A model generated the notes under the pieces. That model did not search any database. It worked only from the letters and a program-made list of their open reading frames with translations, and was not told the DNA's origin. Both the position numbers and the translations under genes were made by a program. Of a stretch of 32,431 nucleotides of DNA, positions 22,577 through 30,596 are shown in pieces. Origin of the DNA: Alterluteimonas quercicellularis. Its GTDB lineage: Bacteria; Pseudomonadota; Gammaproteobacteria; Xanthomonadales; Xanthomonadaceae. The DNA is taken from positions 1 to 32,431 of the forward strand of contig NZ_JAIWPR010000063.1 in the NCBI RefSeq assembly GCF_021191635.1. Direction: 5' to 3'. Positions within the stretch are counted from its first letter, which is position 1. The number at the start of each line of letters is the position of its first letter.

Positions 22577-23407
22577 TCATCGATCCAGTTCCACCGAGTA
22601 CGCGATGTCCTTCTGCGCTTCGAGCGCCGCCAGCCGTTGCCGGAGTGCCGCATGGATGCCGTCGAAGGCGGACGCGCCGAGCGTCAGGCGCAGCGGCGTC
22701 GCGCCCTCGTCGATCATCTCGATCATCCGGTCGACCACCTTGCCCGCGTCGCCGGTGACCGCGAACGCGCCCGAATCGATGCCGCGCCGCACGTCGTCGG
22801 CGGGCGTGCCGTCGTAGACCGGCATTCTCGGGGGGCGGACCGTACCGGCGACGAAGCTGGTGGCGGTCGGCCCCGGCTCCACCAGGGTAAGGGCGATGCC
22901 GAAGGGCGCGAGCTCCTTGGCCATCGCCTCGACGAAGCCCTCGATCCCCCACTTGGCGGCATGGTAGAGGCCGAATCCCGGATAGGCGATCTGCCCCCCT
23001 TCCGAGGAGACCTGCAGCACGCGACCGCCGCCCTGGTCGCGCAGGTGCGGAATCGCGGCGCGGATGAGCGAGATGGCGCCGACCAGGTTGGTGTCGACGA
23101 CGTGGCGGACCTGTTCGTCGGAGGCCTCCTCCGCCGCGCCGAGAACGCCGTAGCCGGCATTGGAGACGACCACGTCGATGCGGCCGAGATCGGCGAAGGC
23201 GCGATCGGTCGCGCTGCGCACCGCGGCCGCATCGGTCACGTCGAGCGTGGCGATCCAGAGCCGGTCGCCATGCGCCGCGACGAGGTCGTCGAGCGCCTCG
23301 GGACGGCGCACGGTGGCCGCGACGCGATCGCCACGGGCCAGGAGGCGTTCGGTGAGCAGGCGGCCGAGGCCCGCCGACGTTCCGGTGATGAACCAGGTCT
23401 TGCTCAT
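22577..23407 (-). CDS. Classical short-chain dehydrogenase/reductase
   Basis: A 276-residue cytoplasmic NADP-type oxidoreductase. The motifs are complete: FITGTSAGLG (residues about 6-15), ATVRRPEAL (NADP-preferring Arg pair), LDVTD, VVSNAGYGV, VSSEGGQIAYPGFGLYHAAKWGIEGF with catalytic Ser and Tyr-x3-Lys, and VEPGPTATSF. Start chosen at 23407; an ATG two codons upstream (23413) is equally possible and neither has a strong RBS. It is divergent from a LysR gene across a 100-bp intergenic region holding a clear inverted repeat, so it is the probable target. The substrate is unknown. It is convergent with the first LysR gene, 147 nt apart. Confidence 0.92.
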   Translation of the reverse strand: MSKTWFITGTSAGLGRLLTERLLARGDRVAATVRRPEALDDLVAAHGDRLWIATLDVTDAAAVRSATDRAFADLGRIDVVVSNAGYGVLGAAEEASDEQVRHVVDTNLVGAISLIRAAIPHLRDQGGGRVLQVSSEGGQIAYPGFGLYHAAKWGIEGFVEAMAKELAPFGIALTLVEPGPTATSFVAGTVRPPRMPVYDGTPADDVRRGIDSGAFAVTGDAGKVVDRMIEMIDEGATPLRLTLGASAFDGIHAALRQRLAALEAQKDIAYSVELDR

Positions 23408-23454
23408 GAGCATGGATCCGGGGCTGGGAAGGCGAGAGATGCTATGGCCCCGGC

Positions 23455-23475
23455 ATTGGTACGATAAGAACCAAT
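23455..23475. promoter_or_regulatory. LysR-type operator between divergent SDR and LysR genes
   Basis: A perfect inverted repeat ATTGGT (23455-23460), nine bases, ACCAAT (23470-23475) has the T-N11-A character of LysR binding sites. A further TTGGTT half-site (23488-23493) lies 20-35 nt before the LysR start codon at 23508. The spacing between main site and gene suits autoregulation plus control of the SDR gene. Confidence 0.65.
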
Positions 23476-23507
23476 CGATTGCATGGGTTGGTTCGTAGAA
23501 GCTACCA

Positions 23508-24476
23508 ATGGGCAAGCCGACGCTGTCCGAACTCAGGGCCTTCATGGCGGTCGCCGAGCACCGCAGCTTTCGCCGTGCGGCCGATTTTCTGGGCATCGCC
23601 CGCCCCTCGCTGAGCCATGCCGTTCGTGGCCTGGAGGACGGCCTGGGCGTCCGCCTGTTCCACCGGACGACGCGCAGCGTGGCCCTGACCGAAGCGGGCA
23701 CGCGCCTGCTGGGCCGCCTCGATCCGCTGCTGCACGATCTGGATGCGGCGCTGGAGGACGTCACCGGCGAACAAGGGCACCTGCAGGGCCGGCTGCGCAT
23801 CAACGGCAGCGACACCTCGATCCGCTTGCTGCTGCGGACGGTGGTGCCCGAATTCCTGGCGCGCCATCCCGGCGTCGAACTGGATCTGGTGGCGGAAGGG
23901 CGCCTGGTGGACATCGTCGAACAGGGCTTCGACGCCGGCATCCGCCTGGGCGAGGCCGTGCCCAAGGACATGGTGGCGATACCGCTCGGGCCGGACATCC
24001 GCTTCCTGGCGGTGGCCTCGCCACGCTACCTGGCCGCACGGCCCGCACCGGACGTGCCCGATGCGCTTTCCCGGCACCAGTGCATCCGCCAGCGCCTGCC
24101 CAGCGGCAAACGCTACCGCTGGGAGTTCAGCAAGCGGGGGCAAGCCGTGGAGATCGACGTGCCCGGCACGCTGACGCTCGACAGCAACCCGTTGATGGTG
24201 GAGGCAGCCATCGACGGCCTTGGCATCGCCTACGTGCCGGAACCCTATGCCCGTGCCGCGCTGGATGACGGGCGTCTGGCGAGCGTGCTGGAAGACTGGT
24301 GTCCCCGCATCCCGGGGCTGTCTCTGTACTTTCCCGGCAACCGCCATGTGCCGGCGAGCCTGCGGGCCTTCATCGACACGATCCAGGCGCTGCGCGGCCA
24401 TGTCGAAGGCCTGGCGCCGTCGCCGTCCCTGCGCGCATCGGCGCCCGCCGCCCGACGCCGAAAGCGCAACCGCTGA
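23508..24476 (+). CDS. LysR-family transcriptional regulator
   Basis: A 322-residue regulator with the N-terminal helix-turn-helix (LSELRAFMAVAEHRSFRRAADFLGIARPSLSHAVRGLEDGLGVRLFHRTTRSV, residues about 6-58), a linker helix and an effector domain (about 90-300) with RFLAVASPRYLAAR and DSNPLMVEAAIDGLGIAYVPEPYA. The last 25 residues are a basic, Arg/Ala-rich tail. It is divergent from an SDR gene, with a palindromic LysR box between, so it most likely controls that gene and itself. It is a likely paralogue of the regulator at 21491-22429. The ATG at 23508 lacks a good RBS. Confidence 0.93.
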   Translation: MGKPTLSELRAFMAVAEHRSFRRAADFLGIARPSLSHAVRGLEDGLGVRLFHRTTRSVALTEAGTRLLGRLDPLLHDLDAALEDVTGEQGHLQGRLRINGSDTSIRLLLRTVVPEFLARHPGVELDLVAEGRLVDIVEQGFDAGIRLGEAVPKDMVAIPLGPDIRFLAVASPRYLAARPAPDVPDALSRHQCIRQRLPSGKRYRWEFSKRGQAVEIDVPGTLTLDSNPLMVEAAIDGLGIAYVPEPYARAALDDGRLASVLEDWCPRIPGLSLYFPGNRHVPASLRAFIDTIQALRGHVEGLAPSPSLRASAPAARRRKRNR

Positions 24477-24583
24477 ACCACGCAGGCAACGCCCGGGCGA
24501 TACGCGCGTCCACCGCACTCTCGGCTCGGCTCCGGGTCCGGGACGGCAGCATGCTCCTGACGAGTCCGCCGCCTGGATCGACC

Positions 24584-25216
24584 TCATGGCCGCAGCCGAT
24601 ACGTTTCGAGATACGCCGTCAGAAGCCGGACGAGGTGTTCTTCGAGGCGCGCTTCGAAGCCGGCCTGGGCATGTCCTTCGAGCCATGCGCGCACCGGCCC
24701 GATCAGCGCATTGAGGGCGATCGTCGCGGTCGTGGACGGATCGTCGAAACGGGCATCGGGAGCGCTCGTCAGCATCGCCGCGATGGCCGCCACGATGCGG
24801 GCATGGGCGCGGGCGGCCAGCTCGGCGCCGCCCCGGTCCGCCGCCACCGCGTAGAGCGCCTTCGACTCCTGCGGATCGTGCAGCTTCGCGGCAAGGAAGG
24901 CGGTGGCCAGGGCCGAAGCCATCGCGGAAACCGGCTGGTCGCGATGGATGCGGCAGGCATGCTCGACGGCGCCCGCAACGCCGTCCAGGTGCTTGTCCAG
25001 GACGGCGGCAAGGAGCGCGTCCCGGTTCGGGTAGTACTGATAGAGGCTACCGACCGACATGCCTGCGCGCTCGGCGACGCGTGTCGTCGTGCAGCCGCTC
25101 AGGCCCTGCCGGGTCAAAACCTGAATGGTCGCGGTGTGCAGCGCGCCGACGGTCGCCAGCGAGCGCGCCTGAACCGGGGATTTCCGCGGCTTCAGCGACG
25201 CCGGGGCGCTGTCCAT
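24584..25216 (-). CDS. TetR-family transcriptional regulator
   Basis: A 210-residue repressor-type protein. The N-terminal helix-turn-helix (about 30-75) reads GALHTATIQVLTRQGLSGCTTTRVAERAGMSVGSLYQYYPNRDALLAAVLD, the full TetR signature with the YQYYPNRD helix. The C-terminal ligand domain is variable, ending in TAYLETYRLRP. The start is the ATG at 25216; an upstream TTG at 25231 would add five residues. It is divergent from the pdxI-like gene across 71 bp and is the likely regulator of it. The ligand is unknown; a vitamin B6 compound is a reasonable guess from context only. Confidence 0.92.
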   Translation of the reverse strand: MDSAPASLKPRKSPVQARSLATVGALHTATIQVLTRQGLSGCTTTRVAERAGMSVGSLYQYYPNRDALLAAVLDKHLDGVAGAVEHACRIHRDQPVSAMASALATAFLAAKLHDPQESKALYAVAADRGGAELAARAHARIVAAIAAMLTSAPDARFDDPSTTATIALNALIGPVRAWLEGHAQAGFEARLEEHLVRLLTAYLETYRLRP

Positions 25217-25287
25217 GGGATGCGAATTCAAAAAGCGAAGGATGCTTCATATGCTACCCCCTGGCCTCAGCACCCGAGAAGGACGCG
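25217..25287. promoter_or_regulatory. Divergent tetR / pdxI promoter region
   Basis: For the plus-strand gene, TTCAAA (25227-25232), 17 nt, and TATGCT (25250-25255) form a plausible promoter, and AGAAGGA is the RBS before 25288. Within it, GAAG (25238-25241), four bases, CTTC (25245-25248) is a small inverted repeat that could be part of a TetR operator. On minus, TATGAA (25252-25247) may be the -10 for tetR. Confidence 0.45.
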
Positions 25288-26154
25288 ATGACCGACATTC
25301 GCAACGCCGGCACGTTTTCCCTCGGCACCCGGACAGTGAAGCGGCTCGGCTACGGCGCCATGCAGCTCGCGGGTCCGGGCGTGTTCGGCCCGCCCAAGGA
25401 CCGGGATGCGGCATTGGCCGTCCTGCGCGAGGCCGTCGCGTCGGGGGTCGACCATATCGACACCAGCGACTTCTACGGCCCGCACGTCACCAACCGGATC
25501 ATCCGCGAGGCATTGCGACCCTATCCCGACGATCTCACCATCGTGACCAAGATCGGCGCCCGGCGCGGGGAAGACGCTTCCTGGCTGCCCGCCTTTTCGT
25601 CGGAGGCCCTGGCGCAGGCAGTGCAAGACAATCTGCGCAATCTGGGCCTCGACGTGCTGGACGTGGTCAATCTGCGGATCATGTTCGAGGTGGACGGCCC
25701 GGCCGAGGGCTCCATCGAGGAGCCGTTGACGGCCCTGGCCGAGTTGCAGCGCAAGGGGCTGGTGCGGCATGTGGGCCTGAGCAATGCCACCCCTGCGCAG
25801 GTGACGCAGGCGCGCGCGATCACGCCCATCGTCTGCGTGCAGAACATGTACAACATCGCGCATCGGCAGGACGACGCCCTGATCGACGACCTTGCCCGGG
25901 ACGGCATCGCCTACGTACCGTTCTTCCCCCTGGGCGGGTTCACGCCGCTGCAGTCGTCCACGTTGTCGACGGTCGCAGGCCGCCTCGACGCCACGCCGAT
26001 GCAGGTGGCGCTCGCGTGGCTGCTTCGCCGGTCGCCGAACATCCTGCTGATCCCCGGCACTTCCTCGGTCGCGCATCTGCGGGAGAATCTCGCCGCAGCC
26101 GGGCTCGAACTGCCCGACGAGGCGCTCGCCCTGCTCGATGGCGTCGCGGCCTAG
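25288..26154 (+). CDS. pdxI: Pyridoxal reductase / pyridoxine 4-dehydrogenase (PdxI-like aldo-keto reductase)
   Basis: A 288-residue NADPH-dependent reductase that converts pyridoxal to pyridoxine in vitamin B6 metabolism. It resembles E. coli PdxI (YdbC) very strongly along its whole length: RLGYGAMQLAGPGVFGPP, VDHIDTSDFYGPHVTNRIIREAL (catalytic Asp and Tyr), LTIVTKIGARRGEDASWLPAF (Lys), LGLDVLDVVNLRIM, GIAYVPFFPLGGFTPLQSS and NILLIPGTSSVAHLREN. As in PdxI the usual catalytic His of the aldo-keto tetrad is Arg (VNLRIM), so this is a family trait rather than damage. It is divergent from a TetR gene. This close likeness to an enterobacterial protein in an accessory-looking segment is compatible with transfer. 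Confidence 0.92.
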   Translation: MTDIRNAGTFSLGTRTVKRLGYGAMQLAGPGVFGPPKDRDAALAVLREAVASGVDHIDTSDFYGPHVTNRIIREALRPYPDDLTIVTKIGARRGEDASWLPAFSSEALAQAVQDNLRNLGLDVLDVVNLRIMFEVDGPAEGSIEEPLTALAELQRKGLVRHVGLSNATPAQVTQARAITPIVCVQNMYNIAHRQDDALIDDLARDGIAYVPFFPLGGFTPLQSSTLSTVAGRLDATPMQVALAWLLRRSPNILLIPGTSSVAHLRENLAAAGLELPDEALALLDGVAA

Positions 26155-26211
26155 GTCGGGATCGAGGTCCCGGCCTCGCGAAGCGCGCGACGATCCCGTT
26201 CGCCGTTCCGC

Positions 26212-26910
26212 TCAGGTGGCGTCCGCCAGCAGCCCGGCGAGCGCGTGCGGGTGGGTGATCATCGCGTCGTGGGGGGCGTCGAGCTCGAGATAGCGCCAGT
26301 CGCCGGCGTCGCGCACGCGCCCCAGCGACCGCTGCAGCAGTTCGCCGGGCGCGCGGGTGCAGCGGATGTAGCGCTTGCGCGCAGTGGGCAACGGCGAGGG
26401 CAGGCGCGCGCGCTCGAAGTAGCTGCCCGGCGGCTGCGGCCGCAGCCGGGCATCCACCCAGGGCTGGTCGGCCGGGCCGACGCCGAACGCCGACGACGGC
26501 AGCGGCGGGATGCGCCAGCCGGGGTCGGCGGCCATCGCGGCGGCGTAGGGCGCGATCATCGCCGCGGCGTGGTCGAGCAGCATTTCGCCATCGGCGGGCA
26601 GGAACGCGTCGAGCAGGACCAGGTCGGCCACCCGCGTGCCGAGGCGGTGCGCGGCCACGGTCGCCGGGAAGCCGCCGTAGCTGTGCGCGACCAGGGTGAC
26701 CGCGCGCAGGCCGGCGTCCTGCACATGGGCGACGATGTCGTCCACGTGCGTGCCCAGGCCGATCGCGTGCGCGGGTTCCGCCCGGCCTCCGTCCAGTCCG
26801 GCGAGGGTGGGCGCCGATACCCGGTGGCCGTCGCCGCGCAGCAGCGCGGCCACGCGGTCCCAGCACCAGCCGCCGTGCCAGGCGCCGTGGACGAGGACGA
26901 TGTCCGTCAT
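26212..26910 (-). CDS. Alpha/beta hydrolase (esterase/hydroxynitrile lyase-like group)
   Basis: A 232-residue cytoplasmic hydrolase. It begins with TDIVLVHGAWHGGWCWDRV, characteristic of the group including plant methyl-salicylate esterases and bacterial relatives. The nucleophile is Ser77 in VAHSYGG and the base His214 in DAPHDAMITH; the acid is not obvious at the usual place (YIRCTRA). The ATG overlaps the stop of the upstream LysR gene, so the two are co-transcribed and the LysR protein probably controls its own operon. The substrate is unknown. It is convergent with pdxI, 57 nt apart. Confidence 0.87.
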   Translation of the reverse strand: MTDIVLVHGAWHGGWCWDRVAALLRGDGHRVSAPTLAGLDGGRAEPAHAIGLGTHVDDIVAHVQDAGLRAVTLVAHSYGGFPATVAAHRLGTRVADLVLLDAFLPADGEMLLDHAAAMIAPYAAAMAADPGWRIPPLPSSAFGVGPADQPWVDARLRPQPPGSYFERARLPSPLPTARKRYIRCTRAPGELLQRSLGRVRDAGDWRYLELDAPHDAMITHPHALAGLLADAT

Positions 26911-27818
26911 GGCGGGGCGCCTTCCGGCGGGCGCCGGCCGCCGGCCAGGTGGCTCAGCAACTCCCGCATCGGCGCGCCCAGCGCGTCCCAGTCGCGATAG
27001 CACAGGCACAGGCGTCGGCGCGTCCAGCGGTCGGTGAGGGCGACGGTCCGGTACGGGTGGCGCCGGCGATGGCGCGCGGCGACGCGGCGCGGCACGATCC
27101 CCACGCCCACCCCGTGCGCGACCATGGCGCACAGCCCCTCGAAGGTCTTCATGCGGATGCGGAAGGCGAGCCGGGCGCCGGCCTCGCGCGCGTGGGCGTC
27201 GACGTGGGCCTGCAACGCGCTGCCCGGCGCCAGCCCCACGAAGGGCTCGGCGGCGACCTCGGCGAAGCTGCGCGCGGGGCCGTCGGCCAGCGCGTGGTCG
27301 GGCGGCACGATCAGCACCAGGTGGTCGCTGGCCACCGGGTGCAGCCGCAGGCCGCCGGCGTCCACGGCGTCGGACACGATCCCGGCCTCGGCGAGCCCGG
27401 CGGCCACCGTGCGCACGATCTCCGCGCTGGTGCGCTCCTTCAGCTCGACGCGCAGCCGCGGCCGCGCCGCCAGCCACGGCGCGAGCCGGGGCGGCAGGAA
27501 CTCGGTGAGCGCGGCGGTGTTGGCGTACAGGCGCACGGTGCCGCGCGCGCCGGCGGCGAAGTCGTGCAGCTCGCTGCGCATGCGCTCGCGCTGGCGCAGC
27601 AGCGCGCGGGCGTGGTGGGCCAGCGCCTCGCCGGCCTCGGTGGTCGTCACCCCGCGCGGCCGGCGATCGAGCAGGCGCACGCCGGCGTCGGCCTCGATGC
27701 GGCGCAGGCGCTCGCTCGCCGAGGCCAGCGCCAGGTGCGCGCGGGCCGCACCCTGGGTGATGCTGCCGGCGTCGACGATGCACAGGAACAGGTGCAGGTC
27801 CGCGAGGTCGAGCCGCAT
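26907..27818 (-). CDS. LysR-family transcriptional regulator
   Basis: A 303-residue regulator. The helix-turn-helix is at about 3-60 (DLADLHLFLCIVDAGSITQGAARAHLALASASERLRRIEADAGVRLLDRR). The effector domain includes LAEAGIVSDAV, LRLHPVASDHLVLIVPPDHALAD and GLCAMVAHGVGVGIVPRRVAARH. It belongs to a different subgroup from the two LysR proteins upstream. An AGGAGG site precedes the ATG at 27818. It is the first gene of a two-gene operon with the hydrolase (4-nt overlap), an arrangement that favours autoregulation instead of the divergent control usual for LysR. Confidence 0.92.
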   Translation of the reverse strand: MRLDLADLHLFLCIVDAGSITQGAARAHLALASASERLRRIEADAGVRLLDRRPRGVTTTEAGEALAHHARALLRQRERMRSELHDFAAGARGTVRLYANTAALTEFLPPRLAPWLAARPRLRVELKERTSAEIVRTVAAGLAEAGIVSDAVDAGGLRLHPVASDHLVLIVPPDHALADGPARSFAEVAAEPFVGLAPGSALQAHVDAHAREAGARLAFRIRMKTFEGLCAMVAHGVGVGIVPRRVAARHRRRHPYRTVALTDRWTRRRLCLCYRDWDALGAPMRELLSHLAGGRRPPEGAPP

Positions 27819-27915
27819 GGCGCCTCCTGCATCGCCGGCCTTCGGCCGATCCGAAGGCCCGGCGGGCGGGTGCATTGTGCCAAACGCCGCGCGCGGGCGG
27901 CGCGACGCGGTTCGC

Positions 27916-29067
27916 TCAGGCGCTCTTGAAGTGCAGGAAGGCCAGCATCGCGATCACCGTGATGTTGCTGATGATCACGCCGCTCGGGCCGAACGAGAGC
28001 CGGTAGCCAAGCGTGCGCCAGTAGGCGGTCCGCGGATTGCGCCGGGCGTCGCGCTGCACCAGCGGGGCCATGGTCCGCTCCAGGGGGCCCAGCAACTGGT
28101 AGTTGAGCACGATGAAGGTCGCCGCCACCGCGGCGTAGAACGGCAGCCGCGAGTCGAACAGGGCGGCGCAGGCCAGGCACAGCGCCAGGCAGCCGATCAG
28201 GGTCAGCAGGTAGACGTCGTAGCAGCGCAGGATCGCCTTGCGCTCGGTCTCGTTGTCGGCGTAGCGCGAGAGCACCCAGCGCATCGCCCAGGCGGTCAGC
28301 GCGCCGCTGAGCAGGCCGGTGAAGACCGCGCCGATCCCGCCGAACAGCAGCTTGCCGGCCACGCCGCCGACCAGGGTGCCGCCGGTGGTGGCGACGCCGG
28401 CGGCGGCGGCGGGCTTGCTGATGCCGCCCAGCGCGGCGGTGACGGCCACGGCGAAGGCGGTGCCGGGCGCGCTGCCGCTGGCGAAGTCGCGGAAGCGCTC
28501 CAGCAGCTCGGTGCGCAGGCAGCGGCGCGCGCGCGACAGGCGCTTGCGCACGGCGGCGTCGGACAGGCCCAGCAGCTCGGCCACCTGGCGCGAGTTCTGG
28601 CCCTCGCGGTAGTACAGCAGCAGCACCTCGCGGCTCTCCTCCGGCAGCTCGGAGATCAGCTCGGCGGCGATCGCGTCGCGTTCCTGGTCGAGCAGCAGGC
28701 CGGCCGGGCACTGGCCGGGATCGGCCGCGCGGGCGATGGCCAGCTCGGCGGCCTCGCCGTCCAGCGGCCGGTTGCGCGAGGCACGCAGGTGGTCGCGGGC
28801 GAGGTTGCGGGTGATCTGGCGCAGCCAGGGCAGGAAGCTGGCCGGGTTCTGCAGGCGCGGCAGGTGCGTCCAGGCGGACAGGAACGCCTCCTGGGCGATG
28901 TCCTCGCTGGCCGGCACGTCGCGGGTGATCGCCAGCGCCACCGCGGTGACCGTGTTCTGGCTGGCGGCGACGATGCGCCCGTAGGCGTGCGCGTCGCCGC
29001 GGGCCGCGGCCGGCAGCTCGCGGCGGATCAGGTCGTCGATGTGCAGTTCGCAGACGGCAGCTTGCAT
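27916..29067 (-). CDS. ECF-type sigma factor fused to a C-terminal membrane domain
   Basis: A 383-residue protein. Region 2 (about 20-95) includes ASEDIAQEAFLSAWTHLPRL and FLPWLRQITRNLARDHLR; region 4 (about 130-187) includes LPEESREVLLLYYREGQNSRQVAELLGLSDAAVRKRLSRAR. Both are complete sigma-70/ECF domains. After residue 200 come about four to five hydrophobic helices (near 203-222, 240-264, 283-304, 309-327 and 362-379), so the sigma factor is tethered to the inner membrane. No separate anti-sigma gene is adjacent; the membrane domain may hold or release the sigma part itself. There is no second frame or missing stop: the whole length is one open frame. No autoregulated promoter was recognised. 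Confidence 0.88.
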   Translation of the reverse strand: MQAAVCELHIDDLIRRELPAAARGDAHAYGRIVAASQNTVTAVALAITRDVPASEDIAQEAFLSAWTHLPRLQNPASFLPWLRQITRNLARDHLRASRNRPLDGEAAELAIARAADPGQCPAGLLLDQERDAIAAELISELPEESREVLLLYYREGQNSRQVAELLGLSDAAVRKRLSRARRCLRTELLERFRDFASGSAPGTAFAVAVTAALGGISKPAAAAGVATTGGTLVGGVAGKLLFGGIGAVFTGLLSGALTAWAMRWVLSRYADNETERKAILRCYDVYLLTLIGCLALCLACAALFDSRLPFYAAVAATFIVLNYQLLGPLERTMAPLVQRDARRNPRTAYWRTLGYRLSFGPSGVIISNITVIAMLAFLHFKSA

Positions 29068-29159
29068 GGCTCGGCTCGTGGCGCGCTTTCACCCCGGACG
29101 GCGCCGCGACCGGAGTGTGACCGAAAACCGGGCGCAGGGCCCGCGACGGCCCCCCGCGG

Positions 29160-29567
29160 TCAGACCCGGTAGAGCACCAGCGCCACCACGATGGCGATGC
29201 CGACCAGCAGGGCGCGGCGGTAGCGCGCGATCGTCTGCGCGGCGCCCGGCGGCGCGGGCGCGGGCGCCGGCACCTGCGAGGGGGCGTGGCCGGTGGCCAG
29301 CGGCGAATCGGCGATCGGGCGCGTGGTCGGGCCGGCCAGGCCGGCCTCGCGCATGAGCTCGCGGGCGCGCGGCTGGTCCTCCGACCGGATCACCCACACC
29401 GCCGCCTGCGGCTGGCCGTCCGCGCCCGCGCGGTAGCTGAAGTGGCGGCGGCGCTTGCCGTGGTAGGAACGGCCGTTGGTGATCCGCACCGCGATGCCCT
29501 CGCGCTCGAGCAGTTCGGCCACCTTCTCCACGTTCTCGAGCCGCGGGCTGCTGAAGATCTGTCTCAA
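29160..29567 (-). CDS. DUF2007 small protein with C-terminal membrane anchor (TTG start)
   Basis: A 135-residue protein. The N-terminal half is the DUF2007/putative signal-transducing fold (MRQIFSSPRLENVEKVAELLEREGIAVRITNGRSYHG), followed by AAVWVIRSEDQPRARELMREAGL, a Pro/Ala-rich linker and one C-terminal helix (ALLVGIAIVVALVLY) that should anchor it. The start is a TTG at 29567: no ATG fits, AGGGA lies just upstream, and the residues after it match relatives in Xanthomonas as I recall them. It lies 9 nt after tesB and is co-transcribed with it. Function unknown. Confidence 0.85.
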   Translation of the reverse strand: MRQIFSSPRLENVEKVAELLEREGIAVRITNGRSYHGKRRRHFSYRAGADGQPQAAVWVIRSEDQPRARELMREAGLAGPTTRPIADSPLATGHAPSQVPAPAPAPPGAAQTIARYRRALLVGIAIVVALVLYRV

Positions 29568-29576
29568 GTCGATTCC

Positions 29577-30473
29577 CTATTCGTTCGAAGGCACCTGCGC
29601 CGCGGCCTGGGCGTCGCGCACGACCCGGATCAGGCCCTCCTGCGCGGTGCTGGCCACGAGGCGGCCCTCGCGGTCGAAGATCAGCCCGCGCGCCAGGCCG
29701 CGCGCGTCCTGCGCGCTGGGGCTGTCGATGGCGTAGAGCAGCCAGTCGTCGACGCGGAACGGGCAGTGGAACCACAGTGCGTGGTCGAGCGAGGCCATCT
29801 GCACGTTGGGCTGGTAGTAGCTGATCCCGTGCGGGAAGGTCGCGGTGCCGAGCAGGTGGAAGTCGGAGGCGTAGGCGAGCAGGGCGCGGTGCAGCTCCGG
29901 TGCGTCGCCCACCTGGCCGCTCAGGCGGAACCAGACCTGCTGGAAGGGCGGCCGCTTCGGCGGGTCGAGCTCGTCGCGCGGGTACACGTGGCGGAACTCG
30001 AACGGCCCGGTCCGGCTGAGCCAGCGCTGCACCTTGGTCGGCAGGGTGGCGAGCACGCGCTCGGGCACCGCCGGCGCGGGGCCGATGTCCTCCGGCGCCG
30101 GCACCTCCGGCATCGTCAGCTGGTGGGTGGCGCCGTCCTCGGCCTGCTGGAACGAGGCCGCGCAGAAGAAGATCACCCGCCCGTGCTGGATCGCGGTGAC
30201 CCGCCGCACCGAGAAGCTGCCGCCCTCGCGGGTGCGGTCGACCTCGTAGACGATCGGGTGCTCGATGTCGCCGGCGCGCAGGAAGTAGGCGTGCAGCGAG
30301 TGCGCCGCGCGCGGCTGGTCCAGCGTGGTCTGGGCGGCCGACAGCGCCTGGCCCAGCACCTGCCCGCCGAACACGTAGCGGGTGCCGATGTCGCGGCTCT
30401 GGCCGCGGAACAGGTTGTCCTCCAGCCGTTCCAGCGAGAGCAGTTCGACCAGTTCGGAGACGTGCGCGTTCAT
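29577..30473 (-). CDS. tesB: Acyl-CoA thioesterase II
   Basis: A 298-residue double-hotdog thioesterase that hydrolyses medium- and long-chain acyl-CoA. The family pattern is complete: GGQVLGQALSAA, LHAYFLRAGD, VYEVDRTREGGSFSVRRVTAIQHG and a second hotdog with YASDFHLL, ASLDHALWFHCPFR and STAQEGLIR. The E. coli catalytic trio Asp204, Thr228 and Gln278 falls at Asp204, Ser228 and Gln278 here, with identical numbering; Ser for Thr is a conservative change. A TATAAT hexamer lies upstream (30506-30501), with no ribosome-binding site before the ATG. It heads an operon with the DUF2007 gene. Confidence 0.95.
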   Translation of the reverse strand: MNAHVSELVELLSLERLEDNLFRGQSRDIGTRYVFGGQVLGQALSAAQTTLDQPRAAHSLHAYFLRAGDIEHPIVYEVDRTREGGSFSVRRVTAIQHGRVIFFCAASFQQAEDGATHQLTMPEVPAPEDIGPAPAVPERVLATLPTKVQRWLSRTGPFEFRHVYPRDELDPPKRPPFQQVWFRLSGQVGDAPELHRALLAYASDFHLLGTATFPHGISYYQPNVQMASLDHALWFHCPFRVDDWLLYAIDSPSAQDARGLARGLIFDREGRLVASTAQEGLIRVVRDAQAAAQVPSNE

Positions 30474-30500
30474 CGGGGCGGGGGCGGCGGGGAGCGCGCG

Positions 30501-30506
30501 ATTATA
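30501..30506 (-). promoter_or_regulatory. Consensus -10 element (TATAAT) for tesB
   Basis: On minus, TATAAT (30506-30501) predicts a start near 30494 and a leader of about 21 nt consisting almost only of C and G. No -35 match was found at normal spacing. Confidence 0.55.
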
Positions 30507-30596
30507 GGCGGGCGCGCCTGCATCGCCGGCAACGCGGCGCGGCTCCCTGTTCCCGATCCTGCTGCGCTTGCCAGCTGGCGCGCGTGCGGCGCTCGA

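Noticed and set aside
25288..26154. Missing catalytic His in the aldo-keto reductase as a sign of inactivation
   Set aside because: The Arg at this place (VNLRIM) is also present in E. coli PdxI as I recall it, so it is a subfamily trait.
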